55,012 nt of DNA from NCBI GenBank assembly GCA_015056125.1, contig SVGW01000009.1, positions 1-55,012 of the forward strand, in the 5' to 3' direction. Positions 16,453 through 25,560 of this stretch are shown piece by piece; within the stretch, counting starts at the first letter, position 1; each line of letters starts with the position of its first letter. The DNA is from Clostridiales bacterium (GTDB lineage Bacteria; Bacillota; Clostridia; Christensenellales; Aristaeellaceae). The notes below the pieces were generated by a model. It ran no database searches, was not told the origin of the DNA, and saw only the letters and a program-made list of their open reading frames with translations. The position numbers and the translations under genes were made by a program.

Positions 16453-18174
16453 TTATTTGCCGAACACAGAATCCATGTAGGTCTTATAGGCGTCGCGATA
16501 CATCTGCACATACTTTTCTACGCCCAGCTTCTTGAGCTCTTCCTGGAAATCATCGATTTCATCCAGGGGACGCAGGCCGGTGATGAACTTGGCAGATTCG
16601 GCGACGACGTAGTCATAGATCACGGTCTGCAGGTCCACAGCTTCCAGGGCTTCTTCTTCGGTCATGTACACGCTGGGCAGCTTCACGGTGGTGATGCAAT
16701 CGCCCCATACCTTCACGGCGTCATGACGGAGATAGCCGTCGGCGTTATCCGGCACATAGTCAACCTTCCAAACGATTTCCACATCCTGGCCGGTGACGGC
16801 GTCCTTCATGATTTCGGTCTTCAGGGTGGAATCCAGGCCGGCCATTACCTTGGCATAGCGGCTGTAGTCGATGGTGTTGCCGGTGTAGATGGTGGAGTGC
16901 ACAAGGTCAGAGCCCAAGGCAAAGTGATCCATATCAGTGCCCTTTTCCTTGTTATACTTTATCACTTCTTCGGACATGATCACGCCATTTTCATCATAAT
17001 ACCAGCCGCTGAGGATGCCCAGAGGATCCTGGCCCTTCATGGGGCCATAGTAATACATCACGGAGCCTTCGGGGCTGTACACATAGTCCAGCAGCTGTGC
17101 CAGCACTTCGGGATGCTTGGTGGAGGCGGAAGCCCAGATCTTACCCACGGTATAGGTGGGGTTCACGGTGGCATACACGGCTTCGGCGGTTTCGCCAATG
17201 AGGAAGGGCTTCAGCTGGGTCCACTGGGTGTAATCCGGCACATACTGCATGCCATAGTCGCCCACCACACCGGCAGCACCGGCCTGGCTGATGCCGCGCA
17301 CGGTGTTGTTGTCCATGGTGTAATAGTCTTCAGAGATCAGCTTTTCGGTGTAGAGGGTGTTCATGATCTTGATGAAGGTTTCGTAATCCGCGGTAGCAGC
17401 GGGATACCAAACTTCGCCGTTCTTGATGCAGAAGTTGGTGCCATACTTGCCGGCGCCGCCGGAGTAATAGCCCATGTTGGCCCACAGATACTGCTCCAGC
17501 AGATTGCCCAGAGATACGGCGGGAACCACTTCCTGGCCTTCTACCTTGATTTCCTTTTTGAAGGCCCGGAGCACGTCGATGAATTCTTCAATGGTATCGG
17601 GGTTTTCCATGTTCACGGCCTTGAGCCATTCGGTGTTCACGAACAGCTTCACATAGGAGCACTGATTGCCGGCAGCCTGGCCCCAGCCACGGTCTACCAT
17701 GTAAGGCAGGGAATAAACGCCGCCGTTATTGCAGGTGGAGGCAGCCAGCGCGGAAGGATCGTTCTTAAAGAGGCGCATGATATTGGGCATGGTTTCTTCA
17801 TTCAGGTAGGGTGCCCAGTCCATGATCACGCCATCCACCTGGCCGAAGGTGACGGCGTTGTTGTTGCTCAGCTGAATACCCCAGATCAGGTCAGGGAGAG
17901 AATCGGTGGCCAGCAGCAGGGGAATCTGCTGACCGGCTTCCATGGTCTGCTGCACGGTCACAGTGGCGTCATAGCCCTGGTCCTTGAGCCACCATTCGAT
18001 GTACTTGAAGAACCACAGGGTATCCACGTCGGTGGAATACTGGGAAACACGGGTGGTGAGGATGGTCAGATTGATGGGGTCATCGGTGAGGGTCTTCTTT
18101 TCATCCGCCAGAGCGCCGGAGAAGCAGCTCGCAAGCAGCAGCACGGAAAGAAGCAGAGCCAGCAAACGTTTCAT
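16453..18174 (-). CDS. ABC transporter sugar-binding lipoprotein
   Basis: A 573-residue extracellular solute-binding protein of the large type that pairs with LplB/YtcP-like permeases. The N-terminus is a signal peptide with a lipobox L14-A15-S16-C17, so it should be tethered to the outer membrane face through Cys17. Many aromatic residues are expected in the sugar-binding cleft. The ribosome site AAAGGAGGAACC precedes the start. Codon bias suggests high expression, and a hairpin in the gap upstream (18215-18243) fits raised output relative to the permeases. No ATPase gene is nearby, so a shared MsmX/MsmK-type ATPase is probably used. Family firm; ligand unknown. Confidence 0.88.
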   Translation of the reverse strand: MKRLLALLLSVLLLASCFSGALADEKKTLTDDPINLTILTTRVSQYSTDVDTLWFFKYIEWWLKDQGYDATVTVQQTMEAGQQIPLLLATDSLPDLIWGIQLSNNNAVTFGQVDGVIMDWAPYLNEETMPNIMRLFKNDPSALAASTCNNGGVYSLPYMVDRGWGQAAGNQCSYVKLFVNTEWLKAVNMENPDTIEEFIDVLRAFKKEIKVEGQEVVPAVSLGNLLEQYLWANMGYYSGGAGKYGTNFCIKNGEVWYPAATADYETFIKIMNTLYTEKLISEDYYTMDNNTVRGISQAGAAGVVGDYGMQYVPDYTQWTQLKPFLIGETAEAVYATVNPTYTVGKIWASASTKHPEVLAQLLDYVYSPEGSVMYYYGPMKGQDPLGILSGWYYDENGVIMSEEVIKYNKEKGTDMDHFALGSDLVHSTIYTGNTIDYSRYAKVMAGLDSTLKTEIMKDAVTGQDVEIVWKVDYVPDNADGYLRHDAVKVWGDCITTVKLPSVYMTEEEALEAVDLQTVIYDYVVAESAKFITGLRPLDEIDDFQEELKKLGVEKYVQMYRDAYKTYMDSVFGK

Positions 18175-18214
18175 AGAGGTTCCTCCTTTTAAAATAATAC
18201 GGTTCCTATCTTCA

Positions 18215-18243
18215 TGCCGGGCCGCTCGCGTATCGGCCGGGCA
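18215..18243 (-). promoter_or_regulatory. Intergenic mRNA hairpin between permease and binding protein
   Basis: TGCCGGGCCG (18215-18224) and CGGCCGGGCA (18234-18243) form a 10-bp stem with one mismatch and a 9-nt loop, just after the permease stop codon and upstream of the binding-protein ribosome site. There is no T tract. Such hairpins often protect or process ABC-operon mRNA so that the binding protein is made in excess. Confidence 0.5.
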
Positions 18244-18256
18244 GAAAATACTGGCA

Positions 18257-19186
18257 TCAGCCCTTCAAAGAGCCGATCATGATGCCCTTCACGAAATACC
18301 GCTGAATGAAGGGATAGGCGATGAGCATGGGCAGGCTGGCAATGAATACCAGGGAGAATTTCATGGTGACGGCCAGATGCTGCTTTTCCACGGCGTCAGC
18401 GATCAGGGCGCTGTTGTCCGCTGCCAGCGCTTCCTCCATGGCATTTTCGTTAAGAATCAGAATGCGGCGGAGCACCAGCTGCAGGGGCTGCAGGGTCTGA
18501 TTGGTCTGGTAGATCATGGCGTTAAAGTAGCTGCCCCAATGGCCCACGGCGTAATAGAGGGTGATCACCGCCAGGATGGGGGTGCTCAGGGGAATCACCA
18601 GGCGCCAGAAGATGTAAAGCTCATTGGCGCCGTCAATCCGGGCGGCCTCGCACAGGGTTTCCGGAATATTATTCTGGAAATAGGTGCGGGATACCACCAT
18701 GTTATATACGCTCAGGCCCCCGGACACCACCAGCACCCAGCGGGTGTTGATCAGGTGATAGGATTTATAGAGCAGGTAGGTGGGGATCATGCCGCCGCCA
18801 AAATACATGGTGATGAGGAAGAGGGTGGTAAGCAATCCCCGGCCATAGAGGCGCTGCTTGCTCAGGGCATAGGCGGCGGGAATGGTGAGGAACAGGTTGA
18901 ATACGGTGCCGAATACCGTGTAGAAAATGGTGTTGGCATAGCCCCGCCAGATGGAATCGTTGGTGAATACCGCCGTATAGGCCTTCACCGTAAAGCGGCT
19001 GGGCAGGAAAGTCACCTTGCCGGTGTACACGTCGTGGGCATTGGAAAAGGATGCGATCACGGTGTAATACAGGGGATAGAAGCAGAGGAAGGTGATCAGG
19101 ATCAGAGCGGCATATACGATAAAGAGAAAAATCTTATCATTGAACGAAAGCGGGGTACGGTGCTTTTTCTTGGCGATAGTGGTCAT
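18257..19186 (-). CDS. Carbohydrate ABC transporter permease (YtcP/LplC-like)
   Basis: A 309-residue membrane protein with six predicted helices. The EAA loop EAARIDGANELYIFWRLVIP contacts the ATPase. The C-terminal YFVKGIMIGSLKG ending is typical of this permease class. It lies between the other permease (26 nt gap upstream) and the lipoprotein (82 nt gap downstream). The start follows AGGAGGAAAAAAG. It forms the translocation pore with the neighbouring permease. Confidence 0.92.
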   Translation of the reverse strand: MTTIAKKKHRTPLSFNDKIFLFIVYAALILITFLCFYPLYYTVIASFSNAHDVYTGKVTFLPSRFTVKAYTAVFTNDSIWRGYANTIFYTVFGTVFNLFLTIPAAYALSKQRLYGRGLLTTLFLITMYFGGGMIPTYLLYKSYHLINTRWVLVVSGGLSVYNMVVSRTYFQNNIPETLCEAARIDGANELYIFWRLVIPLSTPILAVITLYYAVGHWGSYFNAMIYQTNQTLQPLQLVLRRILILNENAMEEALAADNSALIADAVEKQHLAVTMKFSLVFIASLPMLIAYPFIQRYFVKGIMIGSLKG

Positions 19187-19212
19187 ATCTTTTTTCCTCC
19201 TTTCGTATCCGC

Positions 19213-20160
19213 TTAGAACAGGCTGGTTTCGCTGAGCTTCTTGGTGATCTGGTTCACGATGAGCAGAATCAGAATATTCACCACGTTATTCAGCAGGCCG
19301 ATGGCCGCAGAATAGCTGAACTGGGCGCCTATCAGACCGATTTCATACACATAAGTGGAAATGACCCGGGAGGCCTCCAGGTTCAGGTCGTTCTGGAGCA
19401 GGAAGATCTTGGAGAAGCCCACGTTCATGATGCGGCCCACCTGCATGAGGAAGGTGATCACCACGGTGGGGAGAATGCCGGGGAGGTTGATGTGCCAGAG
19501 CACCTGGAAGCGGCTGGCGCCGTCAATCTTGGCGGCCTCCACTTCCTCCTGGGAAATGGAAGAAAGCGCCGAAATATAGAGCACCGAGCTCCAGCCCATA
19601 TTCTGCCACAGGCCGGACATCACGTAGATCGTGGTAAAGGCCGAGGGCTGGGCCATGAAATTGGTTCTTGTGCCCCCCAGGGTGGCAATCAGGTTATTGA
19701 TGGGGCCGGTGGTGCGGTCCAGGAAGAGAATCACCAGGGCGCAAACCACCACTTCGGAAAGGAAATGAGGCATATAGGTGACCATCTGCACCGTCTTTTT
19801 AAATTTCGCCTGGGATACTTCGTTGAGGAAGAGGGCGAAAATGATGGGGATGGGGAAGGTGGCCAATGAATATAACGTAATAGAGAGGGTGTTTTTGATC
19901 AGGGTCCAGAAATTGGGATAATTGATAAAGCGGATGAAATACTGGAGCCCCACCCACGGGCTGCCCCAGATGCCCTTGGAGGCACGATAATTCCGGAAAG
20001 CAATCTGCACGCCATACATGGCGGCATAGTCAAACATGAAAAGATAAATCAACGCGGGCAGCAACAGAAGATACCACTGCCAGCTTTCCTTCAGGCGGCG
20101 AAGCACATAGCCCTTCTTATGGCGGCTAAGGCCCGCATTCAAGTTTACCGATCCATTCAT
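19213..20160 (-). CDS. Carbohydrate ABC transporter permease (LplB-like)
   Basis: A 315-residue membrane protein with six helices and the EAA loop motif EAAKIDGASRFQVLWHINLP. I chose the ATG at 20160: GGAGG is 7 nt away, whereas a start 9 codons upstream would put the ribosome site inside the coding region. It is the first gene of the transporter group; its promoter is probably at 20243-20272. Together with the next two genes it makes an oligosaccharide importer feeding the lyase/esterase fusion. Confidence 0.92.
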   Translation of the reverse strand: MNGSVNLNAGLSRHKKGYVLRRLKESWQWYLLLLPALIYLFMFDYAAMYGVQIAFRNYRASKGIWGSPWVGLQYFIRFINYPNFWTLIKNTLSITLYSLATFPIPIIFALFLNEVSQAKFKKTVQMVTYMPHFLSEVVVCALVILFLDRTTGPINNLIATLGGTRTNFMAQPSAFTTIYVMSGLWQNMGWSSVLYISALSSISQEEVEAAKIDGASRFQVLWHINLPGILPTVVITFLMQVGRIMNVGFSKIFLLQNDLNLEASRVISTYVYEIGLIGAQFSYSAAIGLLNNVVNILILLIVNQITKKLSETSLF

Positions 20161-20242
20161 GCGCATTCCTCCGTGAAGTTCCTTCAAAATTATCCAGCGC
20201 CGTCAATAGGATACGCGCCGTATCAGGAAATATGATGTAAAA

Positions 20243-20272
20243 AGTATAATAATATCAAGTACATTTGCGCAA
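20243..20272 (-). promoter_or_regulatory. Candidate promoter of the ABC transporter operon
   Basis: On the minus strand TTGCGC (20267-20272) and TATACT (20243-20248) with an 18-nt spacer lie in an AT-rich stretch 83 nt upstream of the first permease. The -35 box is weak, which would fit activation by the AraC-type regulator. Confidence 0.4.
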
Positions 20273-20334
20273 GATACAATCTTTTTGATTACCACACGAT
20301 ATTTTAGTTTCTCCCTAACAAAACGCGCAATCAA

Positions 20335-20373
20335 TCAAAAAAGGACTGTTGCTTCATGAAGCAGCAGCCCTTT
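20335..20373 (-). terminator. Rho-independent terminator of the pentose operon
   Basis: A near-perfect stem (AAGGACTGTTGCTTC with GAAGCAGCAGCCCTT, one G-A or G-T type mismatch per arm) with a tiny loop; on the minus strand it is followed by TTTTTT. It ends the operon 13 nt after the isomerase-like stop codon. Confidence 0.85.
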
Positions 20374-20385
20374 TCAATAGATCGC

Positions 20386-21861
20386 TTATGCAAAGGGATT
20401 TTCCGTGGGATAGGGCAAATTCTTCGGCTGATTATAGGCAATATCCTTTACCCCCAGGAATTTAAACACTTCAAAGAGATATTTGCCCACATGGCTGAAC
20501 GCCACCGCCCCGTGATGGGGATAGCGCTTTTCCACCAGCACATGGCGATAAAACCGGCCCATTTCCCTGATGGCGAATATGCCAATGCCGCCAAAGGACT
20601 GGGTGGCCACGTCCAATACTTCGCCCTGGGCAATATAGGCCCTGAGCACGCCCTCGCTGTCGCACTGGAGGCGATAGAAGGTGATATCCCCGGCGGCGAT
20701 GTCCCCTTCCAGGGTGCCCCGGGTGAAATCGGGCTCGCCGCCGTTTTCCAGCAGCCGGTTCTGAATCAATTGATATTTCACTGCACGGTTTTTACACAGC
20801 TTGCATTCCGGGGTATTGCCGCAATGGAAGCCCATGAAGGTATCGGTAAGCTGATAATCATACTTGCCCTTGATATCCTTATCGTAAATATAGGCGGGCA
20901 CGGTATTATTGATATCCAGCAGCGTCACCGCATCCTCTGATACGCACAGGCCGATGTATTCAGAAAGCGCGCCATAGATATCCACCTCGCAGGAAACGGG
21001 AATGCCCCGGCTGGCCAGGCGGCTGTTCACATAGCAGGGTTCAAAGCCAAACTGGCTGGGGAAGGCCGGCCAGCACTTATCCGCAAAAGCCACATACTGC
21101 CGTGCGCCCTTGTGATTTTCCGCCCAATCCAGCAGCGTCAGTTCAAACTGAGCCATGCGGCGGTTTAAATCCTCATAATAGCAGCCCGCGCCCATTTCCC
21201 TGGCCATATCCGCGCACACTTCTTCAATGCGGGGATCATTTTCATGTTCCTTGAAGGCTACCAGCAGATCCAATTCAGAATTTTCTTCGATCTCCACCCC
21301 CAATTCATACAATCCCTTAATGGGGGCATTGCAGGCAAAGAAATCCTGGGGCCGGGGGCCAAAGGTGATGATTTTGAGGTCCTTTAAGCCAATCAGCGCC
21401 CGGGCCACGGGCACAAAATCGCCGATCATTTTGGCCACATCCTCCGCCGTGCCCACGGGATAGGAAGGAATATAGGCGGGAATATGGCGCATGCCCAAAT
21501 TATAGGAGCAATTAAGCATGCCGCAGTAGGCGTCGCCGCGGCCATTGATCATATCGCCGTCCCCCTCTGCCGCCGCAGCATACATGCAGGGGCCGTCAAA
21601 GCGCTGGGCAATGAGGGTTTCCGGGGTTTCGGGGCCAAAGTTTCCAAGGAACACAACCAATGCGTTGCACCCTGCTGCTTTCACATCCTCCAACGCCCTC
21701 AGAGCATCCCGTTCATTTTCCACCGTCACTTTGCATTCATACACGCCTTCTCCATAAGCCTTGGCCACAGCGGCTCGGCGCATTTCGGAAAGCGCAATGG
21801 GGAAGCAATCCCGGGATACGGCAATCAAGCCCAGCTTCACTTGGGGAATATTCATCAGCAT
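20386..21861 (-). CDS. L-fucose/arabinose isomerase-like protein
   Basis: A 491-residue protein related to the FucI/AraA-fold family of ketol isomerases, with the GPRPQDFFACNAPI segment and a metal-site-like region SCEVDIYGALSEY typical of fucose-isomerase-like proteins. It contains a Cys-rich stretch HCGNTPECKLCK near the C-terminal third. I chose the ATG at 21861 because GGAG lies 8 nt upstream; a GTG three codons earlier overlaps the ribosome site. Downstream partner of DUF4867 and xylulokinase, so it may supply the ketopentose for XylB. Which sugar it isomerises is not visible. Confidence 0.8.
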   Translation of the reverse strand: MLMNIPQVKLGLIAVSRDCFPIALSEMRRAAVAKAYGEGVYECKVTVENERDALRALEDVKAAGCNALVVFLGNFGPETPETLIAQRFDGPCMYAAAAEGDGDMINGRGDAYCGMLNCSYNLGMRHIPAYIPSYPVGTAEDVAKMIGDFVPVARALIGLKDLKIITFGPRPQDFFACNAPIKGLYELGVEIEENSELDLLVAFKEHENDPRIEEVCADMAREMGAGCYYEDLNRRMAQFELTLLDWAENHKGARQYVAFADKCWPAFPSQFGFEPCYVNSRLASRGIPVSCEVDIYGALSEYIGLCVSEDAVTLLDINNTVPAYIYDKDIKGKYDYQLTDTFMGFHCGNTPECKLCKNRAVKYQLIQNRLLENGGEPDFTRGTLEGDIAAGDITFYRLQCDSEGVLRAYIAQGEVLDVATQSFGGIGIFAIREMGRFYRHVLVEKRYPHHGAVAFSHVGKYLFEVFKFLGVKDIAYNQPKNLPYPTENPFA

Positions 21862-21877
21862 CCTATTCACTCCTTTT

Positions 21878-22510
21878 TTAAATCAGGTCCATGATATCAA
21901 TATTTTCGCCCTGCAGCCCTGCCACGGCTCCCTTTTGCGCTTCCTTGGTATCTGGATGGGCAATGAGCCACTTATTCCGCGCCCAAAGCTGGCGATCCAG
22001 CGGATTTTGGCCAATACCCGCCGGGAAGGGGGTGTTGGTATTGAGAGGGAGGGCCACCATCACCTGGAAACCCTGGTTCTTTGCCCCCTGGCAGGGAGCA
22101 TAGTGCAAGGTGGTGGCATAGCATTCGATCATTACCCCGGCAGGCACCCGAAACGCCTTTACCTTGCCGGTATTCAATTTGCCCTCCTCCATTTCATCCT
22201 GCTTGGCAAGGAGGAGAATGAAATCCTTGGTGCCCAGGTTAAATTCGCTGTCCCTGTGATATTCCAGGCAATTGAGCTTGGTATTATGGCCGTTGCAGTA
22301 GCCCAACTGATAAGGCATGCCTCCAAAGAGGGCCTCCCCCATCTGGGATGCGCCAGGGGCTGCATGGAGGGTTTCTTCTCTTGGCACATACACCACATTT
22401 TCCGGCAGGGGGGTATTTTCCAGGGCGGCCAGAATTCCCTTCACATCATAGCCCTCCACGATTCTTCCGTAGGGCTTGAACGCAGCATCGGTTACAGGCA
22501 AAATTTTCAT
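21878..22510 (-). CDS. DUF4867 family protein
   Basis: A 210-residue soluble protein matching DUF4867. A cupin-like run is visible: HNTKLNCLEYHRDSEFNLGTKDFILLL, then VPAGVMIECYATTLHYAPC, with several His and Glu that could bind a metal. I therefore suspect a sugar-binding or sugar-isomerising cupin; this is inference. It sits between xylulokinase (16 nt) and the isomerase-like gene (16 nt), each with its own AAGGAG site, so all three are one operon. Confidence 0.8.
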   Translation of the reverse strand: MKILPVTDAAFKPYGRIVEGYDVKGILAALENTPLPENVVYVPREETLHAAPGASQMGEALFGGMPYQLGYCNGHNTKLNCLEYHRDSEFNLGTKDFILLLAKQDEMEEGKLNTGKVKAFRVPAGVMIECYATTLHYAPCQGAKNQGFQVMVALPLNTNTPFPAGIGQNPLDRQLWARNKWLIAHPDTKEAQKGAVAGLQGENIDIMDLI

Positions 22511-22526
22511 ACGTCACCACTCCTTT

Positions 22527-24050
22527 TTATAGTTGTGCCAGCTTGGCATAGCATTCCTTCAAGGCGGGGTAGAGCTGCAGAAAAAATTCATAATAGGGCG
22601 CATAGGCTTTGCTGTTTTCCTCAATGGGACTCAACACCTCATTTTCCCGCACCAGCAATTGGCAGGCAGAGGGAACATCCTTGTATATTCCCGCTGCTAC
22701 CCCGGCCAATATGGCCGCGCCCAGGGCCGGGCCCTCGGTGCTTTCCACAGTTTTCACCGGAATGCCAAACACATCCGCCATCATTTGCCGCCAGAAATGG
22801 CTTTTCGCGCCGCCCCCGCAGGCCAGCATGGCCTGGGGCTTTACGCCCATTTCCCGCATGGTATTTAAATTCTGGCACAGGGCATAGATCACGCCCTCCA
22901 TCAGCGCCCTGAGCATATCCCGCCTATTGTGCATCGCGGTGAGGCCGATAAATGCGCCCCGGGCATTGTTATCCATCAAGGGGCTGCGCTCCCCCATTAA
23001 ATAAGGAAGAAACAAAAGCCGATTGGCGCCAATGGGGCTTAAAGCCGCCTCCTCATTCATCAAGGCGTAGGCATCCTGGCCCATTTCCCTCGCCGCCTGA
23101 ATTTCCGCCTGGCAAAACTGATCCCGGAACCATTTCAGGCTCAGGCCGGAGGAAAGCGTGCAGGCAAAATTCACATATTCCCCAGGAATGCAGGAGCAAA
23201 AGGCATGCACGCGCCCCTTGGGCTCAATCTGCGCCTGAGGGGAATGGGCATATACCACGCCGCTGGTGCCGATGGTGGTGAAGGCCTTTCCCGGCACCAC
23301 CACGCCTGTTCCTACGGCAGCGCACATATTATCCCCTCCGCCTCCGGCCACCGGGATTCCGGGGCAAAGGCCGGTGATTTTCGCCGCTTCCTCCGTTACA
23401 TACCCTGCTGCTTCGCAGCTTTCCACCAGGGGCGGCAGCATACTCATATCCAGATCAATGGCCCGGCAGATTTCCTCCGACCAGCAGCGTCTTTTCACAT
23501 CCAGCAGATTGGTGCCGGAGGCATCGGAAATTTCCTGGGCGATCACGTCGGTGAGCTTATAGCGCACATAATCCTTGGGCAGCAGAATATATTTCGCCTT
23601 TTTCCATACATCGGGCTGATGCTTGCGCACCCAGAGCACTTTCCCCGCAGTAAAGCCGGTAAGGGCCGGATTGGCGGCAATCTCAATCAGCCTTTCCGCT
23701 CCCACTGCCCGGGTGATTTCATCGCATTCTGCCTGAGTGCGGCCATCGCACCAAATCAGGGAGCGGCACAGGGAATTTCCCTTTTCATCCATCAAAACCA
23801 GCCCATGCATCTGCCCGCTGATGCCAAGGCCCTTGATATCCCGGGCATCCACGCCGCTGCTTTCCAGCACCGAAGCAACCGTATCCCGGGCAGCATGCCA
23901 CCAATCATCCGCATCCTGCTCGGCCCAGCCATTCTTGGGCTGATACATAGGATATTCCTTTGCTGCGCTGGCAACGGCGTTTCCCTCCCGGTCAAACAGC
24001 ACCGTTTTGGTGCCGGAGGTGCCCAGATCAATGCCCAATAAATATTCCAT
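22527..24050 (-). CDS. xylB: Xylulokinase
   Basis: A 507-residue FGGY-family sugar kinase. The N-terminal phosphate-binding motif is LGIDLGTSGTK (5-15); GISGQMHG is the hallmark of xylulokinases; GGGGDNMCAAVGTG carries the catalytic Asp. It phosphorylates D-xylulose (or a close ketopentose) to the 5-phosphate, feeding the pentose phosphate route. First gene after the regulated promoter at 24103-24131; the operator-like palindrome at 24074-24083 lies between promoter and start. Confidence 0.88.
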   Translation of the reverse strand: MEYLLGIDLGTSGTKTVLFDREGNAVASAAKEYPMYQPKNGWAEQDADDWWHAARDTVASVLESSGVDARDIKGLGISGQMHGLVLMDEKGNSLCRSLIWCDGRTQAECDEITRAVGAERLIEIAANPALTGFTAGKVLWVRKHQPDVWKKAKYILLPKDYVRYKLTDVIAQEISDASGTNLLDVKRRCWSEEICRAIDLDMSMLPPLVESCEAAGYVTEEAAKITGLCPGIPVAGGGGDNMCAAVGTGVVVPGKAFTTIGTSGVVYAHSPQAQIEPKGRVHAFCSCIPGEYVNFACTLSSGLSLKWFRDQFCQAEIQAAREMGQDAYALMNEEAALSPIGANRLLFLPYLMGERSPLMDNNARGAFIGLTAMHNRRDMLRALMEGVIYALCQNLNTMREMGVKPQAMLACGGGAKSHFWRQMMADVFGIPVKTVESTEGPALGAAILAGVAAGIYKDVPSACQLLVRENEVLSPIEENSKAYAPYYEFFLQLYPALKECYAKLAQL

Positions 24051-24073
24051 GATCTCTCCTCCCTTGATTTATA

Positions 24074-24083
24074 GTTTTAAAAC
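24074..24083 (-). promoter_or_regulatory. Candidate ROK-repressor operator
   Basis: GTTTTAAAAC is a perfect 10-bp palindrome (partly extended outwards by A/T) in the leader of xylB, 20 nt downstream of the -10 box. XylR-type ROK repressors bind AT-rich palindromes of this style. The repressor gene lies directly upstream. Confidence 0.5.
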
Positions 24084-24102
24084 AATATTTTATAACAAGA
24101 TA

Positions 24103-24131
24103 AGCTTAATCGATTTTTCTTCATTTGTCAA
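24103..24131 (-). promoter_or_regulatory. Promoter of the xylB-DUF4867-isomerase operon
   Basis: On the minus strand a perfect TTGACA (24126-24131) and TAAGCT (24103-24108) are separated by 17 nt. It overlaps the last codons of the ROK gene, so the catabolic genes can be expressed apart from the regulator. Confidence 0.6.
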
Positions 24132-24141
24132 GAAAAAAGGA

Positions 24142-25353
24142 TCATTCCACCGCAGCAAAATATTTTTCTCTCAGCACCTGGGCGCCTCCCCGAAGGGATG
24201 CCAGCATTAAATCCTGCCGATCGTAAACAATTTCAAAGGCCTCTCCTCCGGGATAGTAGCAAAACTCGGCCAATTCTTCCTTCAGGCACCGATCAAAAAG
24301 CGAATCCGCCCAGGCAAAATCCCCCTGAAAAATCACCGTTTCCTGGTTATAGGCGAGGGACAGATTATGCAGCGCCACAGAGAAGCAGTGAGCCAGATAG
24401 CGCACCACCCGCTGGGCCCCTCCATGGCCGCTTGCCGATAATTCAAAGAGCCGGAGAAAGGTAAGCTCCTTGGCCCCTTCTCCCTCGCCCTCATCCTCCA
24501 GCATGGCGCACACCCGGGACAGGCGCACCATGCTTTCCAGGCAGCCTTTCTTTCCGCAGGTGCAGCTGGAATCCGCCTTATCGCTGATCACCATGTGCCC
24601 GATTTCTCCAATCAGGGCGTCCCTTCCATCCAGCACACGCCCCCGATCCATCAGGCAGGCGCAGATACCCCAGGTTGTAAAAACAGTCATGATCCTCTGA
24701 TCGGCATAGGCAGGCTGATCCAGCAGCACCGCCCGGCCCGCCGCCTTGCCCGCATTGGTGACAAAGTATTCTTTTTTCTCCCCAAAGATGCCTTTGAGCC
24801 TGCCCAGCAATTCCGCATTCGTTCCCCAGCCCGGGGCCTTCACATTATACCGAAGCAGCTTTTTATCATCATCCACCGTGCCGGAAATGCTGAGCATCAC
24901 CCCGTAAAGCGCCTCCAGGGAAAGGCCCAGCCCCTTTAAATATTCAAGAGCAATATTCCCTAAAGCAGCAAAAGTATCATCCAACGAAATCTGGCTGCCA
25001 ACAGGATACAGGCGCACATGCTCCATATCCCCAATCATGCCGCATACTCCCAGGCAAATTTCCCTGGGCCAAAGATTGACACAAAGAATCTTTCTTTCCT
25101 CGGCAAAGCAGAAAAGCTCTGGCTTTTTGCCCCCTGCCAGGGTAGATTCCCCCAACCCCAGGGAACAGGCCACGCCTTTTTCGCAGAAATACTGCAGCGT
25201 GCGCATAGCGGTGGGGCGGCTGATGCCCGTCTCCTTCGATACGTCTGCCGCCGTCATGATCCGGCCGCTGCGAAGGGATTGCAAAATTCTTTGCCGGTTC
25301 ACTTTTTTTGCATCCGCCGGCATAGCCGCTTTTTTTTCCTTGGTGGTTCCCAT
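24142..25353 (-). CDS. ROK family transcriptional repressor (XylR-like)
   Basis: A 403-residue protein with an N-terminal winged HTH (NRQRILQSLRSGRIMTAADV..., then GISRPTAMRTLQYFCEKG) and a C-terminal ROK sugar-binding domain with GEIGHM and the zinc motif CTCGKKGCLE. The ATP-binding DxGxT signature of ROK kinases is absent (VNLWPREICLGV instead), so it is a regulator. It probably represses the xylB operon until a pentose binds. Confidence 0.85.
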   Translation of the reverse strand: MGTTKEKKAAMPADAKKVNRQRILQSLRSGRIMTAADVSKETGISRPTAMRTLQYFCEKGVACSLGLGESTLAGGKKPELFCFAEERKILCVNLWPREICLGVCGMIGDMEHVRLYPVGSQISLDDTFAALGNIALEYLKGLGLSLEALYGVMLSISGTVDDDKKLLRYNVKAPGWGTNAELLGRLKGIFGEKKEYFVTNAGKAAGRAVLLDQPAYADQRIMTVFTTWGICACLMDRGRVLDGRDALIGEIGHMVISDKADSSCTCGKKGCLESMVRLSRVCAMLEDEGEGEGAKELTFLRLFELSASGHGGAQRVVRYLAHCFSVALHNLSLAYNQETVIFQGDFAWADSLFDRCLKEELAEFCYYPGGEAFEIVYDRQDLMLASLRGGAQVLREKYFAAVE

Positions 25354-25391
25354 CCACTTTTCCGCCTCTCATTTTTTCACATATTATATTT

Positions 25392-25420
25392 ATTATATAT
25401 ATTCTTGAAGAAAAAAGCAA
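25392..25420 (-). promoter_or_regulatory. Promoter of the ROK repressor gene
   Basis: TTGCTT (25415-25420) and a perfect TATAAT (25392-25397) with a 17-nt spacer on the minus strand, 39 nt upstream of the start. The stretch is an A/T-alternating run that may also hold an operator. Confidence 0.5.
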
Positions 25421-25488
25421 GCCATGCTCCCTTGCTCTCGGGAGATGAAATTTTTTTCAAGATTACTCCTTCCCTGCAAAACCCTTTA

Positions 25489-25517
25489 TTGTCACCGTTC
25501 AAGAAATGTGGTATGAT
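25489..25517 (+). promoter_or_regulatory. Promoter of the sortase-esterase operon
   Basis: TTGTCA (25489-25494) and TATGAT (25512-25517) with a 17-nt spacer, 44 nt upstream of the TTG start of the sortase gene. Confidence 0.65.
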
Positions 25518-25560
25518 GACTATAATTGTAAAAACGATGCGCAGAAAGGAGGCGGGCAGC

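Noticed and set aside
16723-18192. A 489-codon open frame on the plus strand
   Set aside because: Antisense of the sugar-binding lipoprotein; it would start inside that gene and end in the leader, with Gly/His/Val-rich shadow composition.
24142-25353. ROK protein as a sugar kinase
   Set aside because: It has an N-terminal HTH and lacks the ATP-binding DxGxT motif.
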